In this document: positions 33,375 to 41,818 of the stretch, in pieces
Layout of the letters: every line of letters begins with the position of its first letter
How positions within the stretch are numbered: the first letter of the stretch is position 1
DNA from: CAVRXQ01 sp963838845
GTDB lineage: Bacteria; Actinomycetota; Acidimicrobiia; Acidimicrobiales; Bog-793
Direction: 5' to 3'
Length of the DNA stretch: 64,000 nucleotides
Assembly (NCBI GenBank): GCA_963838845.1
Contig: CAWISR010000003.1
Location: forward strand, 1,364,001 to 1,428,000
The notes under the pieces: generated by a model
Database searches by the model: none
The model's input: only the letters and a program-made list of their open reading frames with translations
What the model was told of the DNA's origin: nothing
Position numbers and translations under genes: made by a program

Positions 33375-33779
33375 CTACGACGAGACGATCGCGTCGGTGA
33401 GCGCATCGATGCCCGCAAGCGGCGTCACGGCGCCGAGACCGAGACCGTGGCGCTTTGCGATGGCCTCGGGCGAGTAGTACGAGATTCGCGTCACGTCGCC
33501 GTCGGCCCAAACGACGACCTTGAGCGGAAGGTCGAGCGCCACGAGCGGCGAAGCCTCCATGATCGGCGTCCCCGCGGCGGGGTTTCCGAACTCGACAACC
33601 GTCGTCTCGCGCAGGTCGAGTCCTATGCTGCGCGCCGCCTCGCGCTGGTCGATGACCCCAAAGACGCGCTGGCCCATTGTGCCGAGCAGATCCGTCAGCG
33701 CCCGCACGGTCTCTGGAACCGAGTGCGGGCTCGTCTTCGAAACGATCCCTGAGTCATCGTCGCGAGCCGATTCGGACAT
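33375..33779 (-). CDS. DUF302 domain protein
   Basis: The 134-residue protein matches DUF302: ETVRALTDLLGTMGQRVFGV, IDQREAARSIGLDLRETTVVEFGNP split by the usual AGTPIMEASPLVALDLPLK, and the C-terminal ISYYSPEAIAKRHGL. The function is unknown; members are often near redox or stress genes. ATG 33779 follows CGGAGGAG. It is convergent with rpiB. Confidence 0.88.
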   Translation of the reverse strand: MSESARDDDSGIVSKTSPHSVPETVRALTDLLGTMGQRVFGVIDQREAARSIGLDLRETTVVEFGNPAAGTPIMEASPLVALDLPLKVVVWADGDVTRISYYSPEAIAKRHGLGLGAVTPLAGIDALTDAIVSS

Positions 33780-33857
33780 GGCGCTCCTCCGTTCACTGGG
33801 ACGCGCCTTCGCGCGCGTCCAGCGGAGAGTGTGCCCGTCGCGGAATCGCGTGCGGGA

Positions 33858-35414
33858 TCAGCTCGCCTCTTCGAGCAACTCCGGGGCGTTCTCGGTCTCG
33901 ACGACCTCAGCTCGCTCGGGGCGTGACGACCGCTGCCCGCGGCGGACAAACTTGCCGACGATGGCGAGGGCCAACACGGTGAAGACGAGTCCGAGTCCGA
34001 AGACGTCGTGGAGACCGTGGACGATCAGCGCGTCGAACGCTTGCATCGCTGAACGCCCCACCGGAGCGCCGATCTCGGCGTGGTGGGTCACGGCGCCGAA
34101 CGCGCTGACGAGCACCGCGAGCCCGAGTGCCGCGCCGACCTGCTGGCTGACGTTGATGAGGCCGGAGGCCGCGCCCGCGTCGGCCGGCGCGACATCCGCC
34201 AACGATGCCGAGGTAAGGCTCACGAAGGAGATCCCTGCTCCCACGCCCATCAAGACGATCGCCACGACGATGTACGCGTACGACGTCGCGACGTCGAGCC
34301 GCGTCGCGACCAGCAGCCCGATCCCCGCCAAGGTCATGCCGAGGAGCATGAGGGCGCGCTGGGGGATGTGCCGCACGAGCACCCGACTTGTGAGCTGCGA
34401 CGCAAGGAAAACCGTTACCGGCATCGGCAGGAAGGCGACGCCCCCGCGAAGCGGCGAATAGTGCTGGATGTCCTGGAAGAACTGGGACAAGAAGAAGAAC
34501 ATCCCGTACATCCCGGCGTACACGAGGGCCCGCGCGACGTTCGCCGCCGACCGGGTCGGGTGGGTGAGGAGTCGGAGCGGCAGGATCGGCTCCTCTGCTC
34601 GCGCCTCGTTGTGCAGGAAAACGCCGAGCAGCACCAACCCGACGGCGAAGGAAGCGACGGTGAGCGGGCTAGTCCAGCTCGTGGTGCCGGCTTCGACGAG
34701 TCCGAGGACGATCCCGGTCATGCCGATCGTCGAGGTCAAAGCGCCGACGAGATCGAAGCGGCCCTCGCGCCGGTCGGTCTCGGGGATCACGACCCGACCG
34801 AGAAGCCACGCGACAACGGCGATCGGGACGTTCACGAACATCACCCATCGCCATGACACGAGTTCGGTGAGGACTCCGCCCGCGACGAGCCCGATGGCAC
34901 CGCCAGCCGCCGCGACCGTGGTGTAAAGGGCGATCGCCCGCATCCGCTGCGGACCTTCGGGGAAGACCGCGGTGAGCAGCGAAAGTGCCGACGGTGCCGC
35001 CAGCGCCGCGCCGATGCCCTGCACGACGCGTGCCGCAAGCAGCATCCAGCCGGCCACAGCGAGGCCGCCGACGAGCGAGCTCACCGAGAAGATCGCGATC
35101 CCAGCGAGGAACGTCGTGCGCCGGCCGAGCAGGTCTCCGGCGCGGGCGCCCAACAGGAGGAGCCCGCCGAAGGCGAGCAGGTACCCGTTCAGCACCCAGG
35201 AGAGTGCGCCGTTCGAGAATCCGAGGCCTCGCTGGATGTGGGGGAGCGCGACGTTGACGATCGTCGTGTCGAGCACGACCATCATCTGGGCGGCGAGAAT
35301 GACGAGAAGGAAGATCGAGGGGCGCGCGAGTACGTTACGCAGCCGGTCGTTCCCCTGGATGGGAGCGTCGCCGAGCGTTCGAGGGCGCGCGGGGCTAAGG
35401 GTTGGAGCAGGCAT
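33858..35414 (-). CDS. MFS transporter, DHA2 (EmrB/QacA) family, TetR-linked
   Basis: The 518-residue protein has 14 predicted membrane segments, with LDTTIVNVALPHIQRGLGFS (motif D1) after the first and motif A GARAGDLLGRRTTF. It is a proton-driven exporter of drugs or other organics. It is divergent from a TetR gene across a region with a perfect 17-base palindrome (35471-35487), the standard arrangement of a repressor-controlled efflux pump. Confidence 0.94.
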   Translation of the reverse strand: MPAPTLSPARPRTLGDAPIQGNDRLRNVLARPSIFLLVILAAQMMVVLDTTIVNVALPHIQRGLGFSNGALSWVLNGYLLAFGGLLLLGARAGDLLGRRTTFLAGIAIFSVSSLVGGLAVAGWMLLAARVVQGIGAALAAPSALSLLTAVFPEGPQRMRAIALYTTVAAAGGAIGLVAGGVLTELVSWRWVMFVNVPIAVVAWLLGRVVIPETDRREGRFDLVGALTSTIGMTGIVLGLVEAGTTSWTSPLTVASFAVGLVLLGVFLHNEARAEEPILPLRLLTHPTRSAANVARALVYAGMYGMFFFLSQFFQDIQHYSPLRGGVAFLPMPVTVFLASQLTSRVLVRHIPQRALMLLGMTLAGIGLLVATRLDVATSYAYIVVAIVLMGVGAGISFVSLTSASLADVAPADAGAASGLINVSQQVGAALGLAVLVSAFGAVTHHAEIGAPVGRSAMQAFDALIVHGLHDVFGLGLVFTVLALAIVGKFVRRGQRSSRPERAEVVETENAPELLEEAS

Positions 35415-35470
35415 TGACTTCGACCTTTCCGCTGGTATCCTGAAAAGCGGAAGCTTCCTCCGGTTAGTAT

Positions 35471-35487
35471 ACGGAGGGTCCCTCCGT
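35471..35487. promoter_or_regulatory. TetR operator palindrome ACGGAGGG-T-CCCTCCGT
   Basis: The eight-base arms are perfect inverted repeats around one central base, between the divergent exporter and TetR genes. Just to the left, CTCCGGTTAG repeats the right-hand CTCCGTTTAG, giving a possible second overlapping site. The location and symmetry fit a TetR dimer repressing both promoters. Confidence 0.7.
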
Positions 35488-35515
35488 TTAGCAAGTCGCT
35501 ATTTGTCAGGAAGGT

Positions 35516-36157
35516 GTGAGGCGCGTGGCGAGTCGCCAGGGTGCCGTGGAAACGGTGGTTGACGCCGCGCAGCCGACAAACGACGAAGACGGCCGTCCGA
35601 TGCGTTCGGACGCCCGGCGGAACGCCGAACGGATCGTCTCTGCCGCCCGCGAGGTCTTCGCCCGCGAGGGCGGGGGCGCCTCGATGGAGGCGGTTGCCCG
35701 CGAGGCCGGTGTCGGGGTCGGCACGCTCTACCGGCACTTCCCAAAGCGGATCGATCTCGTCGAGGCCGTCTACCGCACCGATGTCGACCGCGTCGTGGAG
35801 ACGGCGGAACGGGCGGCGTCAGAGCTGGAACCCTGGGCCGCGGTCGACGCCTTCATGGAAGCCTTCGTCCGCTACGCCCTCGGCAAGCGCACGTTCTTGA
35901 ACGAGCTCCACGAGGCATTCGAGAAGAACCCCGATCTGAAGTTGCAGTCGCGTCAACGACTCGACGCGGCGATGCAGCTCGTCATCGACCGAGCACAGCG
36001 CTCAGGTGTCGTGCGCACCGATGTGACGGGCTCCGACGTCATGCAGCTCCTCGGCTCGATGTGCCTGAGTGCGACGCTGACCGCGGAACAGAGCGCGCGC
36101 CTCGTCCCGATCATTCTCGATGGACTGCGGAAGCCCGTGGGGACCGCGTCGACGTAG
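35516..36157 (+). CDS. TetR family transcriptional regulator
   Basis: The 213-residue repressor has an N-terminal helix-turn-helix (ASMEAVAREAGVGVGTLYRHF) preceded by RSDARRNAERIVSAAREVF and a helical ligand domain. GTG 35516 is the longest start; GTG 35525 has better spacing from AGGAAGG, and the recognisable domain begins about 28 residues in. It presumably senses substrates of the divergent DHA2 exporter. Confidence 0.93.
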   Translation: MRRVASRQGAVETVVDAAQPTNDEDGRPMRSDARRNAERIVSAAREVFAREGGGASMEAVAREAGVGVGTLYRHFPKRIDLVEAVYRTDVDRVVETAERAASELEPWAAVDAFMEAFVRYALGKRTFLNELHEAFEKNPDLKLQSRQRLDAAMQLVIDRAQRSGVVRTDVTGSDVMQLLGSMCLSATLTAEQSARLVPIILDGLRKPVGTAST

Positions 36158-36185
36158 TCGGGTGATCGTCCGCCCCACGTAGCGG

Positions 36186-37550
36186 TTAGTCACTCATGTC
36201 GGGTGAATCGAGATCCGGCGACGATGAGCCGCGCCGGAACTCGACGGTGGCGACGACCCCTCCTTCTTCGCGGGCGACGAGGCGCACCGACGCGTGGAGC
36301 GCGCGTGCGATCGCGTCCACGATCGAGAGCCCGAGCCCGAGCCGGCCGTTGTGGTTCGTCCTCGCACCCTCGGCCCGCTCGAACGGTTGCAGGAGCCGTT
36401 CGACGTCGTCGGGATCGACCGACTGACCGGAGTTCTCGATCACGAGGCGTGTCCCGCGCTCATCCGATGAAGTACTGATCTTCACGAATCCATGGTCCGT
36501 GTTGTGCACGACGGCGTTGTCCATGAGGTTGACCACGAGTCGCTCGAGGAGCTCTTGATCGCCCATGATGAGCGACGCATCAAGCGACGTCTCGACACGG
36601 ATTTCTCGTGTCCGCAGTTCGGCGTTCAACGATCCGAGCGTCCGACTGACGATTTCGTCGAGGTCGACTGGCGACTTGTGCTCGATGCCGCGGTCACTGC
36701 GGGCGAGAAGCAGGAGCGCGGCGATCAGTCGTTCTTCTTCTTCTCCCGCCGCAATCACGCGCTCATAGCTCGAACGGAGGGAATCGACGGTCGCATCGGG
36801 GTCCGAGAGCGCGACCTCGGCGACGGCGCGTTGACGGGCGAGCGGGGTCCGGAGTTCGTGGGACGCGTTCGCGACGAAGCGTCGCTGGGCGTCGAACGCG
36901 ACCTCCAGCCGACCGAGGAGGCCATTAAACGTATCGGCGAGCCGCTTGAGCTCGTCGTTCGGCCCGCCGATCTCGAGACGTTCGTGAAGGTTCGTCGCCG
37001 AGATCGTGTTCGCCGTGGCGGTGATTTGCCGAATGGGGCTGAGCGCGCGTCCCGCGAGCCACCACGCGAGCGCAACGGAAACGATCGCCATCACGCCGAA
37101 CGCGACGATCGACCACCACAAAAGGGCGTTCTGATCCGAGCCGAGTTGGACGAGGGCGTTCGAGACGACGATGTGGACGGCGTCACCCCTCAGCACCCGC
37201 GCACTAATCGGAGGGTGCGCCCTCAAGTACTGGAGGGCTGCAGGGGAAGGGACCTGGGCAAGCGTTTGCTGCCCTGCCCCGCGGGACGACACTTGGGTGA
37301 ACGAAGAAACGTTGTGCGACGGCTTCGCACCTTGCAGCAACGCGTTGATGACGGGCACGTTGACCCGCGCTTGGGAGGGCGCAAAGGCGCGGACCAACAC
37401 GTTCGTGACAGCGACGAGTCCGGCGCCAGCGACGACGAAGAGCGTCCCATAAAGCGCCGTCAGGCGGAGACGAACGCTCGGCCGCGGCTTCGGCAGCCGG
37501 TCACGCCAATCGCGTGGTTCGCTGGGGAGTGGGTCCGTGGACAGTGTCAT
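36186..37550 (-). CDS. Sensor histidine kinase
   Basis: The 454-residue kinase has two membrane segments (about 26-48 and 145-165) around an extracytoplasmic loop of roughly 95 residues. A HAMP linker follows (GRALSPIRQITATANTI), then the phosphoacceptor in NASHELRTPLA, N-box NLMDNAVVHN and G-box GLGLSIVDAI. It phosphorylates the response regulator encoded eight bases upstream on the same strand. The divergent exporter/lipoprotein operon is its likely target, so the loop may sense envelope stress or an export substrate. Confidence 0.94.
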   Translation of the reverse strand: MTLSTDPLPSEPRDWRDRLPKPRPSVRLRLTALYGTLFVVAGAGLVAVTNVLVRAFAPSQARVNVPVINALLQGAKPSHNVSSFTQVSSRGAGQQTLAQVPSPAALQYLRAHPPISARVLRGDAVHIVVSNALVQLGSDQNALLWWSIVAFGVMAIVSVALAWWLAGRALSPIRQITATANTISATNLHERLEIGGPNDELKRLADTFNGLLGRLEVAFDAQRRFVANASHELRTPLARQRAVAEVALSDPDATVDSLRSSYERVIAAGEEEERLIAALLLLARSDRGIEHKSPVDLDEIVSRTLGSLNAELRTREIRVETSLDASLIMGDQELLERLVVNLMDNAVVHNTDHGFVKISTSSDERGTRLVIENSGQSVDPDDVERLLQPFERAEGARTNHNGRLGLGLSIVDAIARALHASVRLVAREEGGVVATVEFRRGSSSPDLDSPDMSD

Positions 37551-37558
37551 CTTTCGAC

Positions 37559-38212
37559 CTAGATCTTGTAGCCCGTTCTCGAGACGGTCTCGATGAGCGG
37601 GGGTTCTCCGAGCTTGGCGCGCAATCGGCTGATCGTCACCTTCACCGACGAGGTGAACGGATCCGTGGCGTCATCCCACACCCGCTCGAGCAGCTCTTCG
37701 GCGGAAACCACCCGACCGTTCGCTTCCAAGAGCAGCTGGAGGACCGCGAACTCTTTCGGCCCGAGGTCGAGAGATCGACCGTTGCGCGCGACGCGGTGCT
37801 TTGCCGAGTCGACGACGAGGTCATCACGCGCGAGCACCGGTCCCGCCGCCGGCTGTGCGCGTCGGGCGAGCGCTCGGACGCGGGCGATGAGTTCCGCGAA
37901 CGCAAACGGCTTCGGCAGGTAATCGTCGGCGCCGAGCTCGAGGCCCTCGACGCGATCATCCACCGAACCCGACGCGGTCAGCATGAGGACCCGGGCGCGG
38001 ACCTCGTTCTTCCGCAGTTCCTCACAGACACGATCGCCGTGCATCTGGGGGAGGTCGCGGTCCAAAACGATCACGTCGTAGGAGTTCACGAGTGCTCGTT
38101 CGAGCGCGGACCTGCCGTCGAAACTCACATCGGCCGCCATATCCGCCCGGCGCAGCCCGAGCGCGACGTTCTCGGCCAATTCCTCGTCGTCCTCAACGAC
38201 TAAAACCCGCAC
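37559..38212 (-). CDS. OmpR/PhoB family response regulator
   Basis: The 217-residue regulator has a receiver domain with the phosphorylated Asp in VIVLDRDLPQMHG and Lys in DYLPKPFAFAEL, and a C-terminal winged helix (GPKEFAVLQLLLEANGRVVS, TISRLRAKLGEP). It is paired with the kinase downstream. The tandem repeat at 38314-38332, about 100 bases upstream, fits its expected binding mode and lies between this operon and the envelope operon starting at 38370. Confidence 0.95.
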   Translation of the reverse strand: MRVLVVEDDEELAENVALGLRRADMAADVSFDGRSALERALVNSYDVIVLDRDLPQMHGDRVCEELRKNEVRARVLMLTASGSVDDRVEGLELGADDYLPKPFAFAELIARVRALARRAQPAAGPVLARDDLVVDSAKHRVARNGRSLDLGPKEFAVLQLLLEANGRVVSAEELLERVWDDATDPFTSSVKVTISRLRAKLGEPPLIETVSRTGYKI

Positions 38213-38313
38213 CTTCGGTTCCTCGTTCTCGTCCTTGTCCGTTGTCCCGCGAAGGGACTTTGCACCCTGGCCGGTTGCGAGACGGTTACGTCACGTTCAA
38301 TGACATCTGTGCC

Positions 38314-38332
38314 GTAACCGCTGTGTAACCGC
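38314..38332. promoter_or_regulatory. Tandem GTAACCGC repeats with 11-bp phase, response-regulator operator
   Basis: GTAACCGC occurs at 38314-38321 and again at 38325-38332, exactly 11 bases apart. OmpR/PhoB-type regulators bind tandem direct repeats with this phase. A reverse-oriented copy of the core (CGGTTACG) lies near 38283-38290. The site sits between the two-component operon and the divergent lipoprotein/exporter operon. Confidence 0.6.
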
Positions 38333-38369
38333 CGGCCGCGTACAACAGTGCCAGTTCCAAAGGCGCAGA

Positions 38370-38993
38370 ATGAACAGAGGGCGAGACGTTGGGAGATGGT
38401 CCACCGAGATGAGCGGTCGCCGGAAGGCCCGGACCTTCGAGCGGCTCGCCGTACCTGCGCTCGTCGGTCTCGCTGTCGCGATCGCTGCCTGTGGTGCGAC
38501 GTCGGGACCGGGGGTCGCGAGCATCGGCTCGTCGACGGCGACGACGTCCCCCGAGAGCGCCTCGCATGTGCCGGCATCGGTCGCCGCCGATTACTCCCAG
38601 GCGCTCAAGTACTCCGAGTGCATGCGTGCCCACGGGGACCCCGACTTCCCGGACCCGAACGGAGCGGGGCTGATCCCGTTCGGCACCATGAATCACAACG
38701 GATCGTCATCGCCGTCGCCTCAAGACGAACCGGGCTACACCTCGGCGAACAAGGTCTGCGGTCACCTCCTGCCGAACGGCGGACGACCGACGACAGCGCA
38801 GGTCGCGTACATCGGCTCGCAGCTCCTCAAGTTCTCCCAGTGCATGCGCGCCCACGGCCTGACGACCTGGCCGGATCCGACGATCTCGAGCCGGTTCATC
38901 GGTTTCGACGTCGGTCGGTCGGTGGCCGATTCCGCCGCGTTCAAGCGCGCCCAGAAGTCGTGTGCGTCGTTCATGAGTTCGGTAGGTCCCTAA
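38370..38993 (+). CDS. Lipoprotein with two CMRAHG...FPDP repeats (copy A)
   Basis: The 207-residue protein has a signal peptide ending in the lipobox AIAAC, then GATSGPGVASIGSST and a disordered Ser/Thr linker. The mature part holds two copies of a repeat beginning C-M-R-A-H-G and running to (F/W)PDP (ECMRAHGDPDFPDP, QCMRAHGLTTWPDP), each followed later by another Cys. Function is unknown; this family recurs in Actinobacteria beside MacAB-like exporters. ATG 38370 has AAGG upstream; ATG 38409 gives a more normal signal peptide. It is the first gene of the operon after the response-regulator operator, 36 bases before the adaptor gene. Confidence 0.8.
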   Translation: MNRGRDVGRWSTEMSGRRKARTFERLAVPALVGLAVAIAACGATSGPGVASIGSSTATTSPESASHVPASVAADYSQALKYSECMRAHGDPDFPDPNGAGLIPFGTMNHNGSSSPSPQDEPGYTSANKVCGHLLPNGGRPTTAQVAYIGSQLLKFSQCMRAHGLTTWPDPTISSRFIGFDVGRSVADSAAFKRAQKSCASFMSSVGP

Positions 38994-39029
38994 TGAGTCG
39001 TAACGAGTTCAGTAGAAAGGTCTTCTTCC

Positions 39030-41063
39030 ATGGATAGCCGCCCCCCGACAGAACCGAACGATTCAAGTTCGGTTCTGTATCGCGCGCCCAGGTTTTCACG
39101 ACGATCGCTGATCGCTGTGCTCGTCGTGGTCGCGCTCGTTGTTGCCGGAGTCGTGCTCGGGGTAACGGATCCGTTCAAGAAGACAACGAACGCGTCCGGA
39201 TCGGTGAAGGACAACGCGTATCCCACATCCGTCACGACGGTGAAAGAGCGTTCGCTGACCTCCCAGCAGCAGGTCACCGGCACACTCGGATACGCGGGCT
39301 CGTACACCGTGTCGTTGCCGACGGGAACGGAATCTTCCGCGGTCACTCAGGCCGAACAGACGGTGGCGAGCGACGAGGCCAAGCTCGCATCGGATGAGGC
39401 CGCGCTGAAGGTCGCGCAGCGACTCCAGTCCAACTCCGGCCCGGCGACGATCCGCGACGCACGTGCGACGGTCACCTCCGATGAGCAGACGACGAAGCAG
39501 GCGGAGACCCAGCTCTCCGAGGACGAAAGCCTCGGCTGCCCGACATCGTCGTCGCTCACCGTGACAACCCCGTTGAGCGGCACGTCGCCTTCCTCTTCGA
39601 ACGGTGGCTCGAGTTCGAACGACGGTTCGAGCAACTCCAATGGAGGAGGCACCGGCCCGACGGGCGGCAAGGACGGGCCGATGCTGGCCCAGCCGACCGG
39701 TTCAACGCCCCCCACGGTCACGGCCGTGCCCGTCGTTTCGACCGGAACTGCGAGCTCGGTGACGTCGACCTCCGAAACGCTTGCCGGCACGGTGAATCCG
39801 GGCGGGCTTGCGACCACGTACTACTTCGAATGGGGCAAGACCCCGTCGTTCGGCTCGACGACGCCGGTCGAAAGCGCCGGCGACGGTTCGTCGGATATCG
39901 CGGTCACGGCGACGATCAGCGGCCTGTCGCCGAACCACACCTACAACTTCACGCTCGTCGCGTCGAACTCGCTCGGGACGACGACCGGCGAGACCCAGCT
40001 GTTCCAGAGCGCCCAGTCGTCGTGCGCCGCACAGAGAACGGTTGTTTCCGAGGACAAGAACGCCGTCAAAGATGCGAGGGACACGCTGGCCGTCGATCTC
40101 ATCGACAACGGCTCGACCGTGACACAGGACGAGGCAACGATCACCTCTGACAAAGCGACGCTCGCGGCAGACGAACAGGCGCTCTCGTCGGCCGAGTCCG
40201 AGACCACCAATCCGGGATCGCACTTCACCGCGCTCGCGAGCGTCGGCCAGACGATCACACGAGGTCAGTCCGTCTACTCGCTCGACGGTCGTCCCGTTCC
40301 GCTCTTCTACGGCACGACGATCCCGTACCGGGCGCTCTATTTGGGAGTCTCGAACGGACCGGACGTCGCCGAGCTGCAGGAGAACTTGATCGCCCTCGGC
40401 TTCGGTTCCTCGGCGTCGGGGCACTTCGACGCGTCGACGCAAGCAGCTGTCGAGGCGTGGCAGCGGTCCCTCGGCCTCCCCGCGACCGGGGTGGTCGCGC
40501 TCGGTGATTTCGCCGTCGAGCCGGGGCCGTTGCTCGTGACGACCGTCTCGGCGACCCTCGGATCCGCAGCGCAAGCCGGCTCACCGGTGCTCTCAGCGTC
40601 GGGGACTGAACACGTCGTGAGCATCGCGCTCGATGCGAATCTCGCGCCGGACGTGAAGGTAGGAGACGACGTCTCGGTGACACTACCCAACAACTCGGTG
40701 ATCTCCGGCAAGGTCTCCTCGGTCGGGACCGTCGCCACGACTCCGTCGAACGGCAACACCGGTGCGACGCCGACCGTCGCCGTCACCGTGATCCTTTCGA
40801 ACGCGAAACTGGCCGGCAACCTCGACCAGGCGAGCGTGAACGTCTCGATCACCATCGCCAGTGTTTCCAACGCCCTCGTCGTCCCGGTCGATGCGCTGCT
40901 TGCCCTCTCCGGTGGCGGATACGCGGTTGAGGAGGTGTCATCAACGGGGGTGCACCATCTCGTTCCCGTGACTCTCGGCCTCTTCGACGACGCGGCCGGT
41001 CTTGTACAGGTGAGCGGGTCGGGACTCGCCGTCGGTCAGCACATCGTCATTCCGGCTCTGTGA
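39030..41063 (+). CDS. MacA/HlyD-like adaptor with peptidoglycan-binding domain and inserted Fn3-like domain
   Basis: The 677-residue protein has one N-terminal membrane anchor (about 26-46), a beta region, then one arm of a helical hairpin (TQAEQTVASDEAKLASDEAA). A Ser/Gly/Asn-rich linker and a fibronectin-III-like module (ETLAGTVNPGGLATTYYF to HTYNFTLVASNSLG) interrupt the hairpin before the second arm. It continues with a PG_binding_1 domain (VAELQENLIALGF, AVEAWQRSLGLPATGVV) and an HlyD barrel (VVSIALDANLAPDVKVGDDV). It links the ABC exporter to the cell wall. The ATPase start overlaps its stop (GTGA). Confidence 0.85.
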   Translation: MDSRPPTEPNDSSSVLYRAPRFSRRSLIAVLVVVALVVAGVVLGVTDPFKKTTNASGSVKDNAYPTSVTTVKERSLTSQQQVTGTLGYAGSYTVSLPTGTESSAVTQAEQTVASDEAKLASDEAALKVAQRLQSNSGPATIRDARATVTSDEQTTKQAETQLSEDESLGCPTSSSLTVTTPLSGTSPSSSNGGSSSNDGSSNSNGGGTGPTGGKDGPMLAQPTGSTPPTVTAVPVVSTGTASSVTSTSETLAGTVNPGGLATTYYFEWGKTPSFGSTTPVESAGDGSSDIAVTATISGLSPNHTYNFTLVASNSLGTTTGETQLFQSAQSSCAAQRTVVSEDKNAVKDARDTLAVDLIDNGSTVTQDEATITSDKATLAADEQALSSAESETTNPGSHFTALASVGQTITRGQSVYSLDGRPVPLFYGTTIPYRALYLGVSNGPDVAELQENLIALGFGSSASGHFDASTQAAVEAWQRSLGLPATGVVALGDFAVEPGPLLVTTVSATLGSAAQAGSPVLSASGTEHVVSIALDANLAPDVKVGDDVSVTLPNNSVISGKVSSVGTVATTPSNGNTGATPTVAVTVILSNAKLAGNLDQASVNVSITIASVSNALVVPVDALLALSGGGYAVEEVSSTGVHHLVPVTLGLFDDAAGLVQVSGSGLAVGQHIVIPAL

Positions 41064-41818
41064 CGTCAGTGTCGATCGCGTCCTCCACCATCGCGACACG
41101 GCGCGCCGAGCGCGACGCCGGCGTGCCGGTGATCGAGCTCGTCGACGTTTCGAAGGTCTATCCGAGCGTGCCGCCTTTGCGAGCGCTCGACCGGGTGAAC
41201 GTGCGCATCGACTCGGGCGAGCTCGTCGCGATCCTCGGCCCGTCGGGGTCCGGGAAGTCGACGCTCTTGCACCTGATGGGAACCCTCGACCGACCGACGT
41301 CGGGGTCTGTGCGGGTCACCGGGCTCGCGGTCGAAGGCCTCGACGACCGGGCACTGTCCGCGCTTCGCGCGACACGCATCGGCTTCGTGTTCCAGCAGTT
41401 CTTCCTCGCCGAACACCAGCGGGTGATCGACAACGTCGGTGACGGGCTGCTCTACGCGGGAGTCCCGTTGGCGCTGCGCAGAGAGCGGGCGCTCGTCGCC
41501 CTCGAGCGCGTCGGGTTGGGCAACCGGGCGGCGGCGCGTCCGACCCAGCTCTCCGGGGGTGAGCGCCAGCGCGTCGCCATCGCCCGGGCGATCGTCGGTC
41601 AGCCCGAGATCGTCTTTGCCGACGAGCCGACGGGCAACCTCGACCAGACGACGGGCCAGGCGATCCTCGATCTCTTCATCGACTTCAATTCCGAAGGCTC
41701 GACGATCGTCGTCGTCACCCACGACCGTTCCGTCGCCGCGCGGCTCCCTCGACAAGTGGAGCTTCTGGACGGGCGCATCATCGCCGACGGCGCGATCGCC
41801 AGGTCGGATCGGTCATGA
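41060..41818 (+). CDS. ABC transporter ATP-binding protein, MacB/LolD type
   Basis: The 252-residue ATPase has Walker A GPSGSGKSTLLHLMGTLDRP, Q-loop FVFQQFFLAEHQRV, signature LSGGERQRVAIARAI, Walker B IVFADEPTGNLDQ and switch VVTHDRSVAARL. It drives the FtsX-like permease encoded next, in a mechanotransmission-type exporter. GTG 41060 overlaps the adaptor stop, and its own stop overlaps the permease start (ATGA). Confidence 0.94.
   Translation: MTSVSIASSTIATRRAERDAGVPVIELVDVSKVYPSVPPLRALDRVNVRIDSGELVAILGPSGSGKSTLLHLMGTLDRPTSGSVRVTGLAVEGLDDRALSALRATRIGFVFQQFFLAEHQRVIDNVGDGLLYAGVPLALRRERALVALERVGLGNRAAARPTQLSGGERQRVAIARAIVGQPEIVFADEPTGNLDQTTGQAILDLFIDFNSEGSTIVVVTHDRSVAARLPRQVELLDGRIIADGAIARSDRS

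Noticed and set aside
35466..35472. AGTATAC near the TetR operator, resembling the island operator
   Set aside because: It is only a partial core, lacks the flanking palindrome and belongs to an unrelated efflux locus; taken as chance.
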